A DNA stretch of 64,000 bases from JAGWBF01 sp965116325 (GCA_965116325.1 OZ220675.1:1426001-1490000); one strand, 5' to 3'; shown: positions 45,281 through 54,866, counted from the stretch's first letter. Made by a program: numbers and translations. Notes: generated by a model from the sequence alone, not told the origin.

Positions 45281-45341
45281 ATCATAGGTTGACCTGCTGA
45301 GGGTGTCAATAATTGACACTCTTGGGGGCCGTGACTACACT
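45281..45341. promoter_or_regulatory. Symmetrical divergent promoter sharing a palindromic operator
   Basis: The 17-bp palindrome GTGTCAATAATTGACAC (45303-45319) contains both -35 boxes. Rightward: TTGACA 45313-45318, 17-nt spacer, TACACT 45336-45341. Leftward: TTGACA (45309-45304), 17-nt spacer, TATGAT (45286-45281). Both spacings are exactly 17 nt. A dimeric regulator on the palindrome would control the thiolase-DUF35 and amidohydrolase-coxSLM-like operons together. Confidence 0.75.
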
Positions 45342-45401
45342 CGACACCGACAGCCCCCTCCCAATTCACCCCTCGGCTGCCAGGCCCGATGGAGGCATAT
45401 C

Positions 45402-46529
45402 ATGGCCGATGTGAAGCTGATCTCCGCCGACTCCCACGTGACCGAACCGGCTGATCTGTGGGAGGAGCGACTGGACAGGAAGTTCAAAGACCGGGCACCC
45501 CGCATGATCCACAACCCGGAGAATATGAGGCCGGGCTCCTACCTGTTGGTGGAAGGGGTCCCACCCATCCACATGGCCCAGGGCACCGGGGCCGGCAAGA
45601 AGCCCGAGGAGCTCCCCCAGTTCTTCCAGGAGTCCACCTACAAGGATGCCCGTCCCGGAGGCTGGGACCCCGCCGAGCGCATCAAGGACATGGACATCGA
45701 CGGGGTGGAAGCCGAGGTGATCTATACCACCCTGGGCTTCCGGCTCTTCTGGCTCACCGACGGCGATTTCCAGAGGGCCTGCTTCAAGGCCTACAACGAC
45801 TGGCTGGCCGAGTACTGCTCCTACGCCCCCAACAGGCTGGTGGGCTTGGCCATGATCACCTTGTCGGATATCGACGAAGCGGTGAAGGGCCTCCGCCGGT
45901 GCGCCGGCATCGGCCTGAGGGGCGCGATGATATGGGCTTCTCCCCCCGACGACATCCCCTACCACGACTCCCGCTACGACCCCTTCTGGAATGCAGCCCA
46001 GGAGCTGGGAATGCCCCTGAGCCTCCACAGCATCACCGGATTCGGCCCCGAAAGCCGCCTCATGGTCAAAGACCCCATCGACCGGTACGTTCGCTCAACG
46101 GTGCTGTGCCACGAGGTGCAGCGCTCCCTCACCACCCTCATCTTCGGCGGGGTGATGGAGCGGTTCCCCGACCTGAAGTTTGTGTCGGCTGAGAACGAGG
46201 TGGGCTGGCTCGGATACCTCCTCCAGCGCCTCGACCAAGCCCAGGATGAGTATAAGTACCTGTATCCCACCAAGCTGACCATGAAGCCCAGCGAATACTT
46301 CCGACGCCAGTTCTTCGCCACATTTATCGACGACCCCATGGGCATAGACCAACGCCACAGCATCGGCGTGGGCAACATCATGTGGTCCTCGGACTATCCA
46401 CACACCGTCTCCTCCTGGCCCAACTCCCACGATGTGGTGGACCGGCACATGGTGGATGTCCCCGAGGACGAGAAGCTGGACATCATTCGGGGCAACTGCG
46501 CCAAGCTGTACGGCTTGGACGTGGCCTAG
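45402..46529 (+). CDS. Metal-dependent amidohydrolase (amidohydrolase-2 family)
   Basis: A 375-aa TIM-barrel hydrolase/decarboxylase. ISADSHVTEP at the N-terminus gives the first metal-binding region (DxH form). MPLSLHSI holds the central His (about residue 205), and the final Asp is in NIMWSSDYPHTVSSWP (about residue 330), as in ACMSD-like and gamma-resorcylate decarboxylase-like enzymes. GGAGG lies 6 nt before ATG 45402. It leads an operon with a three-subunit molybdenum hydroxylase. Confidence 0.88.
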   Translation: MADVKLISADSHVTEPADLWEERLDRKFKDRAPRMIHNPENMRPGSYLLVEGVPPIHMAQGTGAGKKPEELPQFFQESTYKDARPGGWDPAERIKDMDIDGVEAEVIYTTLGFRLFWLTDGDFQRACFKAYNDWLAEYCSYAPNRLVGLAMITLSDIDEAVKGLRRCAGIGLRGAMIWASPPDDIPYHDSRYDPFWNAAQELGMPLSLHSITGFGPESRLMVKDPIDRYVRSTVLCHEVQRSLTTLIFGGVMERFPDLKFVSAENEVGWLGYLLQRLDQAQDEYKYLYPTKLTMKPSEYFRRQFFATFIDDPMGIDQRHSIGVGNIMWSSDYPHTVSSWPNSHDVVDRHMVDVPEDEKLDIIRGNCAKLYGLDVA

Positions 46530-46544
46530 CTGCGAGAAGGGTTC

Positions 46545-47039
46545 TTGCAGGAAGAGTCTCACTCCCCAACCTCCACCATCACCTTGCAGGTCAACGGCGT
46601 CGAGCGCCGCCTTGAGGTCGAACACCGGTGGACCCTGCTGCACGTCCTGCGGGAGGTGCTGGACCTGACCGGGTCCAAGGTCGGCTGCGACAGGGCGGAG
46701 TGCGGGGCCTGCACGGTGCTCCTGGGAGACCTCCCCATCTATGCTTGCCAGATGCTGGCGGTGCAGGCGGCCGGGCGCCCTATCCTCACCGTCGAGGGCC
46801 TCGCCCGGGACGGCGCCCTCGACCCGGTGCAGCAGGCCTTCCTGGATGAAGACGGTGGTCAGTGCGGCTACTGCAGCCCCGGCTTCCTCATGACCACCAA
46901 GGCGCTGCTGGATGCCAACCCCGACCCAACGGAGCAGGATATCAAGTTCGCCCTGGCGGGCAACCTCTGCCGCTGCAACGCCTACGGGCGCATCATCGCC
47001 GCCGTTAAGACGGCTGCCTCCCTGAGGAAGCCATCTTGA
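46545..47039 (+). CDS. Molybdenum hydroxylase small subunit, two [2Fe-2S] clusters (CoxS-like)
   Basis: A 164-aa electron-transfer subunit. The plant-type cluster ligands are in GCDRAECGACTVLLGD (C-x4-C-x2-C, about residue 48) with a later Cys in YACQML. The second cluster is in GQCGYCSPGF and GNLCRCNAYGRI (about residues 105-150). TTG 46545 lies 16 nt after the amidohydrolase and ends in a TTGA overlap with the large subunit, so order S-L-M is a single translation-coupled unit. Confidence 0.92.
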   Translation: MQEESHSPTSTITLQVNGVERRLEVEHRWTLLHVLREVLDLTGSKVGCDRAECGACTVLLGDLPIYACQMLAVQAAGRPILTVEGLARDGALDPVQQAFLDEDGGQCGYCSPGFLMTTKALLDANPDPTEQDIKFALAGNLCRCNAYGRIIAAVKTAASLRKPS

Positions 47040-49300
47040 CCCTGGACGTCGTGGGGAAAAAGGTCGTGCGCCGGGGCCTCCGCGAGAAGCTGACCGGCGA
47101 GGCCCGCTATTCGGCGGACCTGAAGCTGCCGGGCATGCTTTACGGCGCTGTCCTCCGCAGCCCCCACCCCCACGCCAACGTGCTCAGCATCGACACCTCG
47201 GCAGCAGCCGGCCTGCCGGGAGTCCATGCCATCGTCACTCCCTTCGATGTCCCCGCCGGGCGGATCGACGGCGACCTGCCCATCCTGGACACGCGGGTGC
47301 GCTACGAGGGCGACGAGGTGGCCGCCGTGGCCGCCGATTCCCCTGAGAGGGCCACGGCGGCCCTTGGCCTGCTTAATGTCCAGTACGAGGTTCTTCCCTT
47401 CATCTTGGATGCGGACGCGGCGTTGCAGCCTGACGCCCCGGAGATTCACCCCGGCGGCAACCTGGTGGGTGGGCAGCCCATATCCCTGGAGCGCGGCAGC
47501 GTCGAGCAGGGGTTCGCGGAGGCGGACCTGGTGCTGGAGGAAGAGTACCTGGTCCCACCCCACGGTCCCGCAGCCCTGGAGCCCCGGGCGTCGCTGGCAA
47601 CGTGGGAGGATGGCAAGCTGACGGTGTGGAAGTCCACCCGGGGCGTCCACCCCGACCGGGCAGCCCTTGCAAGGGCTCTCCAGGTACCCGAGTCGGACAT
47701 CACGGTCATAGGCCCCTACCTGGGGGCTGGTTTCGGCAGCAAAGATGAGTCCCGCACCGCATCCCTGGCCTCCGTCCTCTCCCAGAGGGCCGGCCGTCCC
47801 GTGCGCATCGAGTTCGGGCGCAGGGAGGAGTTCGTCTCCGGGCGCACCCGCCACGGCGCCCGCATCCGTACCAAGGTCGGTGTCAAATCCGACGGCACCA
47901 TCACCGCCGTTCACACCACCGCCTACGTGGACTGCGGGGCCTACGCTGCTTCAGGGCCGGGCGTGACCCGCCGCTTGGGGCAAGGCAGCTTGTACCTGTA
48001 CCGCTGTGCCAACGCCCGCTATGACGGCCACCTGGTGTACACAAACCGCCCCGTGGGAGGCTCCTACCGGGCACTGGGAGCGCCCCAGGGTCACTTCGCC
48101 CTGGAGAGCACCATGGACCGGGTGGCCGAGACCCTGGGCATGGACCCCCTGGAGTTCCGCCTGAAGAACCGGGTGCCACCCGAGGGCCAGCCCGGCGCCC
48201 GTACGACCCCAGCCGACGCCATCGTGGACACCCAGCCTGTGGAGGGGGGCATCCCCTTCTCCAGCAACGGTCTGGAGCAGTGCCTAAGGCAAGGCGCCTC
48301 CGCCTTCGGATGGGGCGAGCCGAAGCAGGCCATGCCCGACCCCACACGCAAGATCGGCCGGGGCATGGCCATGCTCATCTACCGGGGAGGGCCGGGGAAC
48401 CTCTCCTCGGCAGAGGTCAGGCTCGATAGGGACGGGCACATCAGTCTGCTGGTGGGCACCATGGATGTGGGTGAGGGAGCCGAGACGGTGCTGGCCCAGC
48501 TAGCCGCCGAGACCCTGGGCGTCGGGTACGACGATGTAAACGTGGTCTCGGCCGATACCTCCCGCACGCCGACCGCCCCCATAACCGCCGGGTCCACCGC
48601 CACCTTCTCTACCGGGACGGCGGTGGTGCAGGCCTCCGGGGAGCTAAGGACCAAGGTCCTGGAGCTGGCGACCGTGGGCCTGGAGGTCAGCGCCGACCAG
48701 CTCGAAGCCCGGGGTGGGCACATCTACGTCCAGGGATCACCGGAAAGGCGCATGTCCCTGGCGGAAGTGGCCCGCCACATCCCCGGCGATGAGCTGACGG
48801 CCTACGCCGAGATCGTGCCCGGCAGCACCGAGTACATCGTCAACGCCTTCGGGGCCCACTTTGTCGAGGTGGAGGTGGATACGCTGACGGGCAAGGTGTA
48901 CATCCGCCGCTACGTGGCCGCCCATGACTCGGGGCGCATTCTCAGCCCCACAGCCGCCCTGAACCAGGTCGAGGGGGGCATCAGCCAGATGCTTGGGTAC
49001 ACCCTGTCCGAGGAGCTGATCACCGACGGACCCACGGGCATCACCCTGAACGGCAGCTTCCTGGAGCACAAGTGCCCCTCTATCCTGGACTACAACGACA
49101 TCCAGGTCATCTTCGCCGACATCGTCGACCCCGTGGGGCCCATGGGGGCCAAGTCCCTGGGGGAGCCTCCCTGCGCCGCCGTGGCCCCCGCCGTGGCCAA
49201 CGCCATCTACGATGCCATCGGTGTGCGCATCAAGGAGCTGCCCATCACTCCGGATGCCATCCTCCACGCCCTGGAGTCCCCCGCCGGAGGGGCGGCTTGA
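47036..49300 (+). CDS. Molybdenum hydroxylase large subunit (xanthine dehydrogenase/CoxL family)
   Basis: A 754-aa molybdopterin subunit. It opens with KVVRRGLREKLTGEARYSAD and has GAGFGSKDES for cofactor contact, GGSYRALGAPQ at the substrate-loop position (no CO dehydrogenase Cys) and the catalytic Glu in GAKSLGEPPCAAVA. It should hydroxylate an aldehyde or N-heterocycle with water as oxygen source. TTG starts and TTGA overlaps on both sides couple it to the small and FAD subunits. It is a distant paralogue of the enzyme at 23.5 kb. Confidence 0.9.
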   Translation: MTLDVVGKKVVRRGLREKLTGEARYSADLKLPGMLYGAVLRSPHPHANVLSIDTSAAAGLPGVHAIVTPFDVPAGRIDGDLPILDTRVRYEGDEVAAVAADSPERATAALGLLNVQYEVLPFILDADAALQPDAPEIHPGGNLVGGQPISLERGSVEQGFAEADLVLEEEYLVPPHGPAALEPRASLATWEDGKLTVWKSTRGVHPDRAALARALQVPESDITVIGPYLGAGFGSKDESRTASLASVLSQRAGRPVRIEFGRREEFVSGRTRHGARIRTKVGVKSDGTITAVHTTAYVDCGAYAASGPGVTRRLGQGSLYLYRCANARYDGHLVYTNRPVGGSYRALGAPQGHFALESTMDRVAETLGMDPLEFRLKNRVPPEGQPGARTTPADAIVDTQPVEGGIPFSSNGLEQCLRQGASAFGWGEPKQAMPDPTRKIGRGMAMLIYRGGPGNLSSAEVRLDRDGHISLLVGTMDVGEGAETVLAQLAAETLGVGYDDVNVVSADTSRTPTAPITAGSTATFSTGTAVVQASGELRTKVLELATVGLEVSADQLEARGGHIYVQGSPERRMSLAEVARHIPGDELTAYAEIVPGSTEYIVNAFGAHFVEVEVDTLTGKVYIRRYVAAHDSGRILSPTAALNQVEGGISQMLGYTLSEELITDGPTGITLNGSFLEHKCPSILDYNDIQVIFADIVDPVGPMGAKSLGEPPCAAVAPAVANAIYDAIGVRIKELPITPDAILHALESPAGGAA

Positions 49301-50283
49301 ACCCCTTCCAGTACCGGGAACCCTCCACCATGGAGGATGTCGTCGGCCTGCTGACCGCCTACTGGGATGCCCAGGTGATGGCCGGGGGCATCGACCTGCT
49401 GGCCGAGATGAAGGACGGCGTCGCCTCCCCGGGAATGCTTCTCGGCTTGGCCGCCGTTCCGGGTCTCACCGAGATCACTGAGGGTCCCTCGGGGGTCGTC
49501 ATCGGCGGGATGGTCACCATCACCGACATCGAGCAGCACCCGGGCATACGGCGCCGCTACACCGCCCTGGCCGAGGCTGCCGAGAGGCTGGCGACACCCC
49601 AGATACGCAACGTCGGCACCCTGGCGGGCAACCTGTGCCAGCGTCCCCGCTGCTGGTACTACAGGAACCCCCTGACGCCCTGCCTGAAGCGGGGCGGGGA
49701 CACCTGCTACGTCCTGGAGGGCTACAGCAAGTACATGTGCGTAACCGGCGGGAACGGCTGCTACATGGTCCATCCCTCGGACGCTGCGGTGCCCCTGGTG
49801 GCCTTCGGGGCCGTCGTCAACATCGCCGGGCCTGCCGAGGACCGCACCATGCCCCTGGAGGAGTTCTTCACCGGCCCCGAGGTGGACATCACCCGGGAGA
49901 ATGCCCTGGAGCGGGGAGAGGTGGTGGAGAGCATTGCCCTGCCCGAGCCCCCTGACGGGACCAGGAGCATCTTCCTGAAGGCCCAGGAGCGGGTCGCAGG
50001 CGGATTTGCGTTGGCCAGCGTAGCGACGGTGGTCACGCTGAACGGAGATGCCATCGAGGCCGCCTCCATCGCGCTTGGCGGTGTTGCTCCCACGCCTCTG
50101 CGGGCCAGGAATTCCGAAACCTACCTGGTGGGCAAGAGGACCGGCGATGCGTCCCCCGAACAAGCCGGCGCCCTCGCCCTAACCGACGCCCAGCCTTTCG
50201 ATGACAACCGCTACAAGGTCACCCTTGCCCGCAACCTGGTCACCCGCTCCCTGGCCCGCCTCCTTAGCTCCCCCTCATCCTAA
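49297..50283 (+). CDS. Molybdenum hydroxylase medium (FAD) subunit with extra Cys cluster region
   Basis: A 328-aa FAD-binding PCMH-type subunit (CoxM family) starting at TTG 49297 in a TTGA overlap. FAD-contact motifs: AGGIDLLAEMKDG and TPQIRNVGTLAGNLCQ. It is followed by a Cys-rich insert (CQRPRCWYYRNPLTPC, then a Cys in GGDTCYVL). This insert resembles the [4Fe-4S]-binding loop of PaoB/YagS and 4-hydroxybenzoyl-CoA reductase beta subunits rather than plain CoxM. The electron path would then be Mo - 2x[2Fe-2S] - [4Fe-4S] - FAD. Confidence 0.88.
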   Translation: MNPFQYREPSTMEDVVGLLTAYWDAQVMAGGIDLLAEMKDGVASPGMLLGLAAVPGLTEITEGPSGVVIGGMVTITDIEQHPGIRRRYTALAEAAERLATPQIRNVGTLAGNLCQRPRCWYYRNPLTPCLKRGGDTCYVLEGYSKYMCVTGGNGCYMVHPSDAAVPLVAFGAVVNIAGPAEDRTMPLEEFFTGPEVDITRENALERGEVVESIALPEPPDGTRSIFLKAQERVAGGFALASVATVVTLNGDAIEAASIALGGVAPTPLRARNSETYLVGKRTGDASPEQAGALALTDAQPFDDNRYKVTLARNLVTRSLARLLSSPSS

Positions 50284-50580
50284 CCTTCTCCCCTGGTGGG
50301 AGGGGATTAAGGGGAGGGTGATACGCCAGCTATAAGATGGCTGCTCGAGACCGTCCGTTCGCCCTGAGGGAAATCGAAGGGGAACGGACATGCCGAAGGT
50401 GCACCGTTTCTCCCTCCTCCCTTGATGGCCTCTGTCTCCCCCCTCCCTTGATGGGAGGGGATTAAGGGGAGGGTGAGACCCACCCCAAGACTAGCCTTCC
50501 TCCATCCCGCCGCGACATTCGTCATTGCGGCGTAGGCCGCAATCTAGGACGGAGCGCTGCCGGCTTCCCGGTGGGCTACT
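50284..50580. repeat. Repeat-rich intergenic region
   Basis: Family D arms (50275-50330 and 50410-50480), family A at 50351-50391 and family C at 50519-50563, whose flank ACGGAGCGCTGCCGG also occurs next to the family C copy at 10542. No gene was seen. Confidence 0.75.
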
Positions 50581-51531
50581 TCATCGCGATTGGTCGGCGC
50601 CTTGTTGCCAAACTAGAGGATTGCCCGTTCGAGCATCAAAGGCGTAGCTCAAAAGAGGAGGACGGCCGGGTTCTGAGATAGCATGGTCCAGCATGAACTG
50701 ACTAATCCCTGCTGCATATGAAAGGTCAACCCGAGTCAGGTTTGTTCTGGACAAATTTGCATGACGCAACTTAACACCCTGTAGATTGCTGAAGAGGGTG
50801 CCCATGGTGGAATCCAAAGGTGCCATCTTGTCGTACTGAGGGGCCCTAGACAAGTCCTTGTTCGAAAGATCAATGCCACGAAGATCTGCACCGTGAAGGT
50901 CTATCCAGTAATTGCGTACAGTTTCAGTTTGGAGGTTGCGCGCGTGACACGAAGCGATGGAATCCATTGCCGCCTGAATGTCTTCCCGGACTACCTCACG
51001 CTCTACCGATCCAGCCGCAGCATAGTCATCTGCCGTGGAAGCGCCGAAAACGTCTCCCAAATCCACCTCTCTCGAAACAACACTCGGCTGACCCACGACT
51101 TCAGTCGGATGGCGCACGAAGAAGCATAGTCGGCGCATAATCTGCACATGGTATTGATCAGGATACTGTTCGGCCAAGCCTTGAAGCGCGTAAATTCCTC
51201 CTAGGCGCACAGAGAGGACATCGCTGCCCAGCATCTCCGCCCCTCGTTCGTACCTTTCGTTCAACAGGCTTTGCTGTGCTATATCTGCCTGACGCTGAGC
51301 CGTCGCCTTGTCTTGTTCCGCTACCCAAGCACGCCACCCAGCAAAAACGAAGGCTAGGGCACCACCAACCAGAAGTCCTACGTTTCTAAGTGTGTCGCTG
51401 TTCGAGACGGTTGTAGAACCTTCAGGGTGCAACCAGTCCCAGAACCCGAAGGCAAGGCCGACGCTAACGAATAGCACTAAGGCAGCCAAGACGAGCCAGA
51501 AATAGCCGGACTCCGGTAGGTGTCTCAACAC
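50581..51531 (-). CDS. Membrane-anchored pentapeptide-repeat protein
   Basis: A 316-aa protein with two N-terminal hydrophobic helices (about residues 7-30 and 45-65), a charged coiled linker (EQDKATAQRQADIAQQSLLN), a HEAT-like middle (RLGGIYALQGLA) and C-terminal pentapeptide repeats of A(D/N)LxX form (LHGADLRGIDLSNKDLSR, HANLSRTNLTRVDLSYA). GTG 51531 overlaps the stop of the restriction-modification-like gene (GTGTTGA). The overlap and lower GC suggest they moved together. Pentapeptide proteins with this architecture are unexplained; a role in defence is inferred only from the pairing. Confidence 0.8.
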   Translation of the reverse strand: MLRHLPESGYFWLVLAALVLFVSVGLAFGFWDWLHPEGSTTVSNSDTLRNVGLLVGGALAFVFAGWRAWVAEQDKATAQRQADIAQQSLLNERYERGAEMLGSDVLSVRLGGIYALQGLAEQYPDQYHVQIMRRLCFFVRHPTEVVGQPSVVSREVDLGDVFGASTADDYAAAGSVEREVVREDIQAAMDSIASCHARNLQTETVRNYWIDLHGADLRGIDLSNKDLSRAPQYDKMAPLDSTMGTLFSNLQGVKLRHANLSRTNLTRVDLSYAAGISQFMLDHAISEPGRPPLLSYAFDARTGNPLVWQQGADQSR

Positions 51532-54500
51532 TGGCTCACCAATGCCAGGATCCCTGCTATCCTCCGCGCTGTGTCGGTGAAGTGCTGGACCTCCTCCGGC
51601 TTCATCGCGCGGCCCAGCACGCCACGCTCCCGGTAGGAGAGCCACTTCTTGAGCACCTGGTAGCCGCCCAGCTTGTAGTTCCACACGGCGGCGGGCACGC
51701 TGCGCCAGTAGGCCCGGTCATTCAGGTACACATCGAATGTCGTCCCACCAAGGACTGTCGCGGCATCCCCCACCGCGGCCTTCTCATCGGAGGTGTATGA
51801 GCGTTCCACAACTCGCCCTTGGCCAGGCATGACGGCCTCGCTCTGGCCTAAATGGCCCCAACCCGCTGTAAGAGAGAAGTCGTCTCCCACCATGTTGCCT
51901 CCGTCCGTCGTTGTGGGAACGGCGATCGACGCCATCTCAGGCCGCAGTGTACCTGTTGTTACTCCGGGAACGGGCGTCTCCGAGTCCAGGAGCGCGGCGA
52001 GTTCCCGGCCCCTGGCAGCCGAGACCTTCAGATCCTCCGCAGCTCCCGGCGTGTCACCGTCCGGCCAGCCAGGCAGCGGAATGCGAGGCCACTCCATCCT
52101 GAGAGCCCCAGCGTTGGCTTCCCGATAGGCTGGCTCATGCAACACGGCGAGGACATGGTGGAACAGGTCCTCCACCCCCAAGCCCAGACGGTCCAAGTAC
52201 CGTCGCGCCTCCTCCGACAGGTTGGGGCGGCGCTGCTCTCCGCCGCCGTCCAGGGCCATGCCTTCCTCGTACAGCCAGGCTGGAATACAAGAAGCGCTCC
52301 GATCCATGAGGTCAATGCAACCCATATTCGTGATCACCTGTGGACATGACCAATCTCGCCGGGGCTTTTGCTGCGCTACCATCCATTTGTTCCCCTCAAA
52401 GACGTGAGGTTTGCATTCTGCGCGAGGACGGTCTACAAGCTTTCCCCTGGATTCCCAGTATAGCCATCTTGTATCAAAGGGCCTGAACGCGTATGAGACG
52501 AAACTATCTCCAACCGGGTCACCAGCCTTGAGTAGGGCATCTCGGACTTCGCGGGAGTCGTATTCCCTGGGATTCCGCATGGAAAGCGGGTATCTGCGTT
52601 CCACCTCGTCATGACTCAGTCCCGCATCGAAGTAGTCGCGGATTCGCGTTCTGAGTCGGTCTTCGTCTATGTCAGTGACAAAGGGGTCGCGCCCGCTCTT
52701 GACGCCTGGAAACGCTGTGGGAAACAAGCTCACCAGTGTTGGCCAGTCGGACCACCCGCTGCTGACAACCATTTGCGCAAAAGGCAGGCCCAGGGCCAGG
52801 CTCGGCTCAATGGCATCGTATAACTCAGCGGGCTCTGTTTTGGCGGTCGCCGTCAGGTGGGAGAGCTTGTCCTGTCCCCACAGCTCGCGGAATTCGACCG
52901 TCTCAGCAGGCTTGTGCTCGGTCTTGCGCACTAGGGTCGTGATCGCCGTACCGACCTGAATGCCCACCGGATCGTCAGGCGTGGAGAAGATGCTCGGGTC
53001 CGGTGCGCCCTCGGGCGTTGTCTTGCCTGTCTTGTACTTGTCGCCGTTAAGGTTGTCTATGCGGACGGCATCAAAGGCCTCCAGATAGCGCTCCCTCATG
53101 CCCGTGAAGGAGAGGCCGTCCAGCCAAGAGTAGTTGGAGATGAAGCAGACGACACCCCGGCCTGTCTTCTCCGCTATGCGGCGCTCTGCCATGCGAAAGA
53201 ACCTCACGTACAGGTCGTTCAACCCCTGGCCCTCCGGCTTCCGCACGTTCTTGGTGGCGCGATAGGCTTTGGTTAGCTCCTGTTCTTCGTCGACTGCCAT
53301 GCCGGCAAATCCGTTGTAGGGCGGATTCCCGAGGATGACCAAGACAGGCGTGTCCTGCTTAACCCTGTCGGCACGGTCCCGCTCTTCCTCAAGCTCCGGG
53401 AAGGGCAGCGGCTTTTGCGTGCTAGGCTCCCATCCGGTGAGAGCATTGGTGAGGTACACCCCGGCCCGCTCCGTCCCATCATCGGATAGCTGAGCATCCA
53501 GCGCCTGCATGGTCAGGCCTACCTGCAGGTGGGACACTACGAAAGGCGCAGGCATGATCTCAAATCCAAAGACTCTGTTGGTGGCCGCCTTCTTTACATG
53601 TGCGCCGACGAGGGCGCCCAACTCCTTGTCCTGAAGATTCGCGGCGATACGGCGCAGCACCTCAGCAAGGTACGTCCCCGTGCCGCAGCAGGGATCGAGG
53701 ACATACACGTTCTCGGCCGCCAGCCCATCCGCAATGCCGAGGTCGTCCTTCAGCGCCATATCGACGCGGGTGACCATGTAGCGCACCACTTCTGCGGGGG
53801 TGTACCAGACGCCCAGCTGCTTGCGAAGGTCGGGATCGAAAGCCTCAAGAAAGGGCTCGTAGAAGTAGGGCACAGCCTCGCCCGCGTCGAAGCGGTTGAA
53901 GAAGGCTGTGCGGTCCACCCGGTCCAAGGCCGCCGCGGTCCAGTCCAGCAACTCGACCAAACCCAAGGACTGAAGCTGTGTGGGCGAGGACAATTGCTGG
54001 AACAATGCCCCCAGGACGGGCGCTCTCAGGTACCAGGCGGAAGTGCGCCAGTCGAAGGGGACGGGGGGCGAACTCGACTGGCGGGCCCACAGCACCCACG
54101 CGGAGAAAACCCCGTAGAAGAGGGTCTGGACCAGTGTGGAGCGGAAAAATGCCGCGCCCTTGTCGCCTTCGAAGCGAACGCCCAAGGCCTCCTCCAGTGC
54201 GGAGCGGACCGAGTTGAGCGACGACGGGTCACCAGAGGCCTCCACCCTTGCCAGACCTTCCCTAGCGTAGGAGGCTAAGAGCCAGGCTAAGTCCTTGGGT
54301 TCAACAATGGACGCACGGTGGGAGAGCGCACGGCATAGGTACTCTCCCAACCCAGTGCCCATTTCCCGGGCGAAGGCCCGAGGCTTCTGCAGCTTGGCCT
54401 CAAATTCCTGCTCAGAATTCGCCAGCCGGAAAGCCTCGAGCTTCACGGGATTGTCTTGGGCATCCTTGCCTACCAGCACAAAGTCCCGCGTGTTCGTTAC

Positions 54501-54866
54501 CATTACGAGCTTGTACTTGTTCCAATAATTGCTGACCTGCTCGCCCGATGCCGTCAGCCATGCGTCATCGCTGGCGGCCTTGACCTCCACGACCCCGCGT
54601 TCCGGGACTTGCCCCTGTTTGGGCTTCCCCTTCTGCAGCTGATGCTTGGTGTACAGCCCAAAGTCGGGATGGCCCACCCCTTGCTCGGCTAGCTGGCTTA
54701 CGGACAACACTAGCGGCTTGAGCACACCTCCGACGGCGTCAAGCAGCTTGGATAACGCTGGATAGAACGACTGCTCGCCTGTCGCACCTCCGGTAGCCCT
54801 GATATCCCGGAGGGCGGCAAGATAGTCCTCAACCGCCGACGTTAGCTGGTTTCCGATTCCCGCCAT
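51525..54866 (-). CDS. Single-polypeptide restriction-modification-like protein (nuclease + N6-adenine methylase)
   Basis: A 1113-aa protein. Residues about 60-110 carry a PD-(D/E)xK-like nuclease signature (HPDFGLYTK ... ERGVVEVKAA). The gamma-type adenine methylase core follows, with motif I VLDPCCGTGTYL (about residue 395) and catalytic NPPY in LVILGNPPYNGFAGM (about residue 515). The C-terminal ~400 residues should be target recognition (FDTRWLYWESRGKLVDRP). No helicase motifs were seen, so it is closer to type IIG than type ISP. No strong ribosome-binding site precedes the ATG. It is flanked by host genes and repeats and has lower GC. Confidence 0.85.
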   Translation of the reverse strand: MAGIGNQLTSAVEDYLAALRDIRATGGATGEQSFYPALSKLLDAVGGVLKPLVLSVSQLAEQGVGHPDFGLYTKHQLQKGKPKQGQVPERGVVEVKAASDDAWLTASGEQVSNYWNKYKLVMVTNTRDFVLVGKDAQDNPVKLEAFRLANSEQEFEAKLQKPRAFAREMGTGLGEYLCRALSHRASIVEPKDLAWLLASYAREGLARVEASGDPSSLNSVRSALEEALGVRFEGDKGAAFFRSTLVQTLFYGVFSAWVLWARQSSSPPVPFDWRTSAWYLRAPVLGALFQQLSSPTQLQSLGLVELLDWTAAALDRVDRTAFFNRFDAGEAVPYFYEPFLEAFDPDLRKQLGVWYTPAEVVRYMVTRVDMALKDDLGIADGLAAENVYVLDPCCGTGTYLAEVLRRIAANLQDKELGALVGAHVKKAATNRVFGFEIMPAPFVVSHLQVGLTMQALDAQLSDDGTERAGVYLTNALTGWEPSTQKPLPFPELEEERDRADRVKQDTPVLVILGNPPYNGFAGMAVDEEQELTKAYRATKNVRKPEGQGLNDLYVRFFRMAERRIAEKTGRGVVCFISNYSWLDGLSFTGMRERYLEAFDAVRIDNLNGDKYKTGKTTPEGAPDPSIFSTPDDPVGIQVGTAITTLVRKTEHKPAETVEFRELWGQDKLSHLTATAKTEPAELYDAIEPSLALGLPFAQMVVSSGWSDWPTLVSLFPTAFPGVKSGRDPFVTDIDEDRLRTRIRDYFDAGLSHDEVERRYPLSMRNPREYDSREVRDALLKAGDPVGDSFVSYAFRPFDTRWLYWESRGKLVDRPRAECKPHVFEGNKWMVAQQKPRRDWSCPQVITNMGCIDLMDRSASCIPAWLYEEGMALDGGGEQRRPNLSEEARRYLDRLGLGVEDLFHHVLAVLHEPAYREANAGALRMEWPRIPLPGWPDGDTPGAAEDLKVSAARGRELAALLDSETPVPGVTTGTLRPEMASIAVPTTTDGGNMVGDDFSLTAGWGHLGQSEAVMPGQGRVVERSYTSDEKAAVGDAATVLGGTTFDVYLNDRAYWRSVPAAVWNYKLGGYQVLKKWLSYRERGVLGRAMKPEEVQHFTDTARRIAGILALVSQC

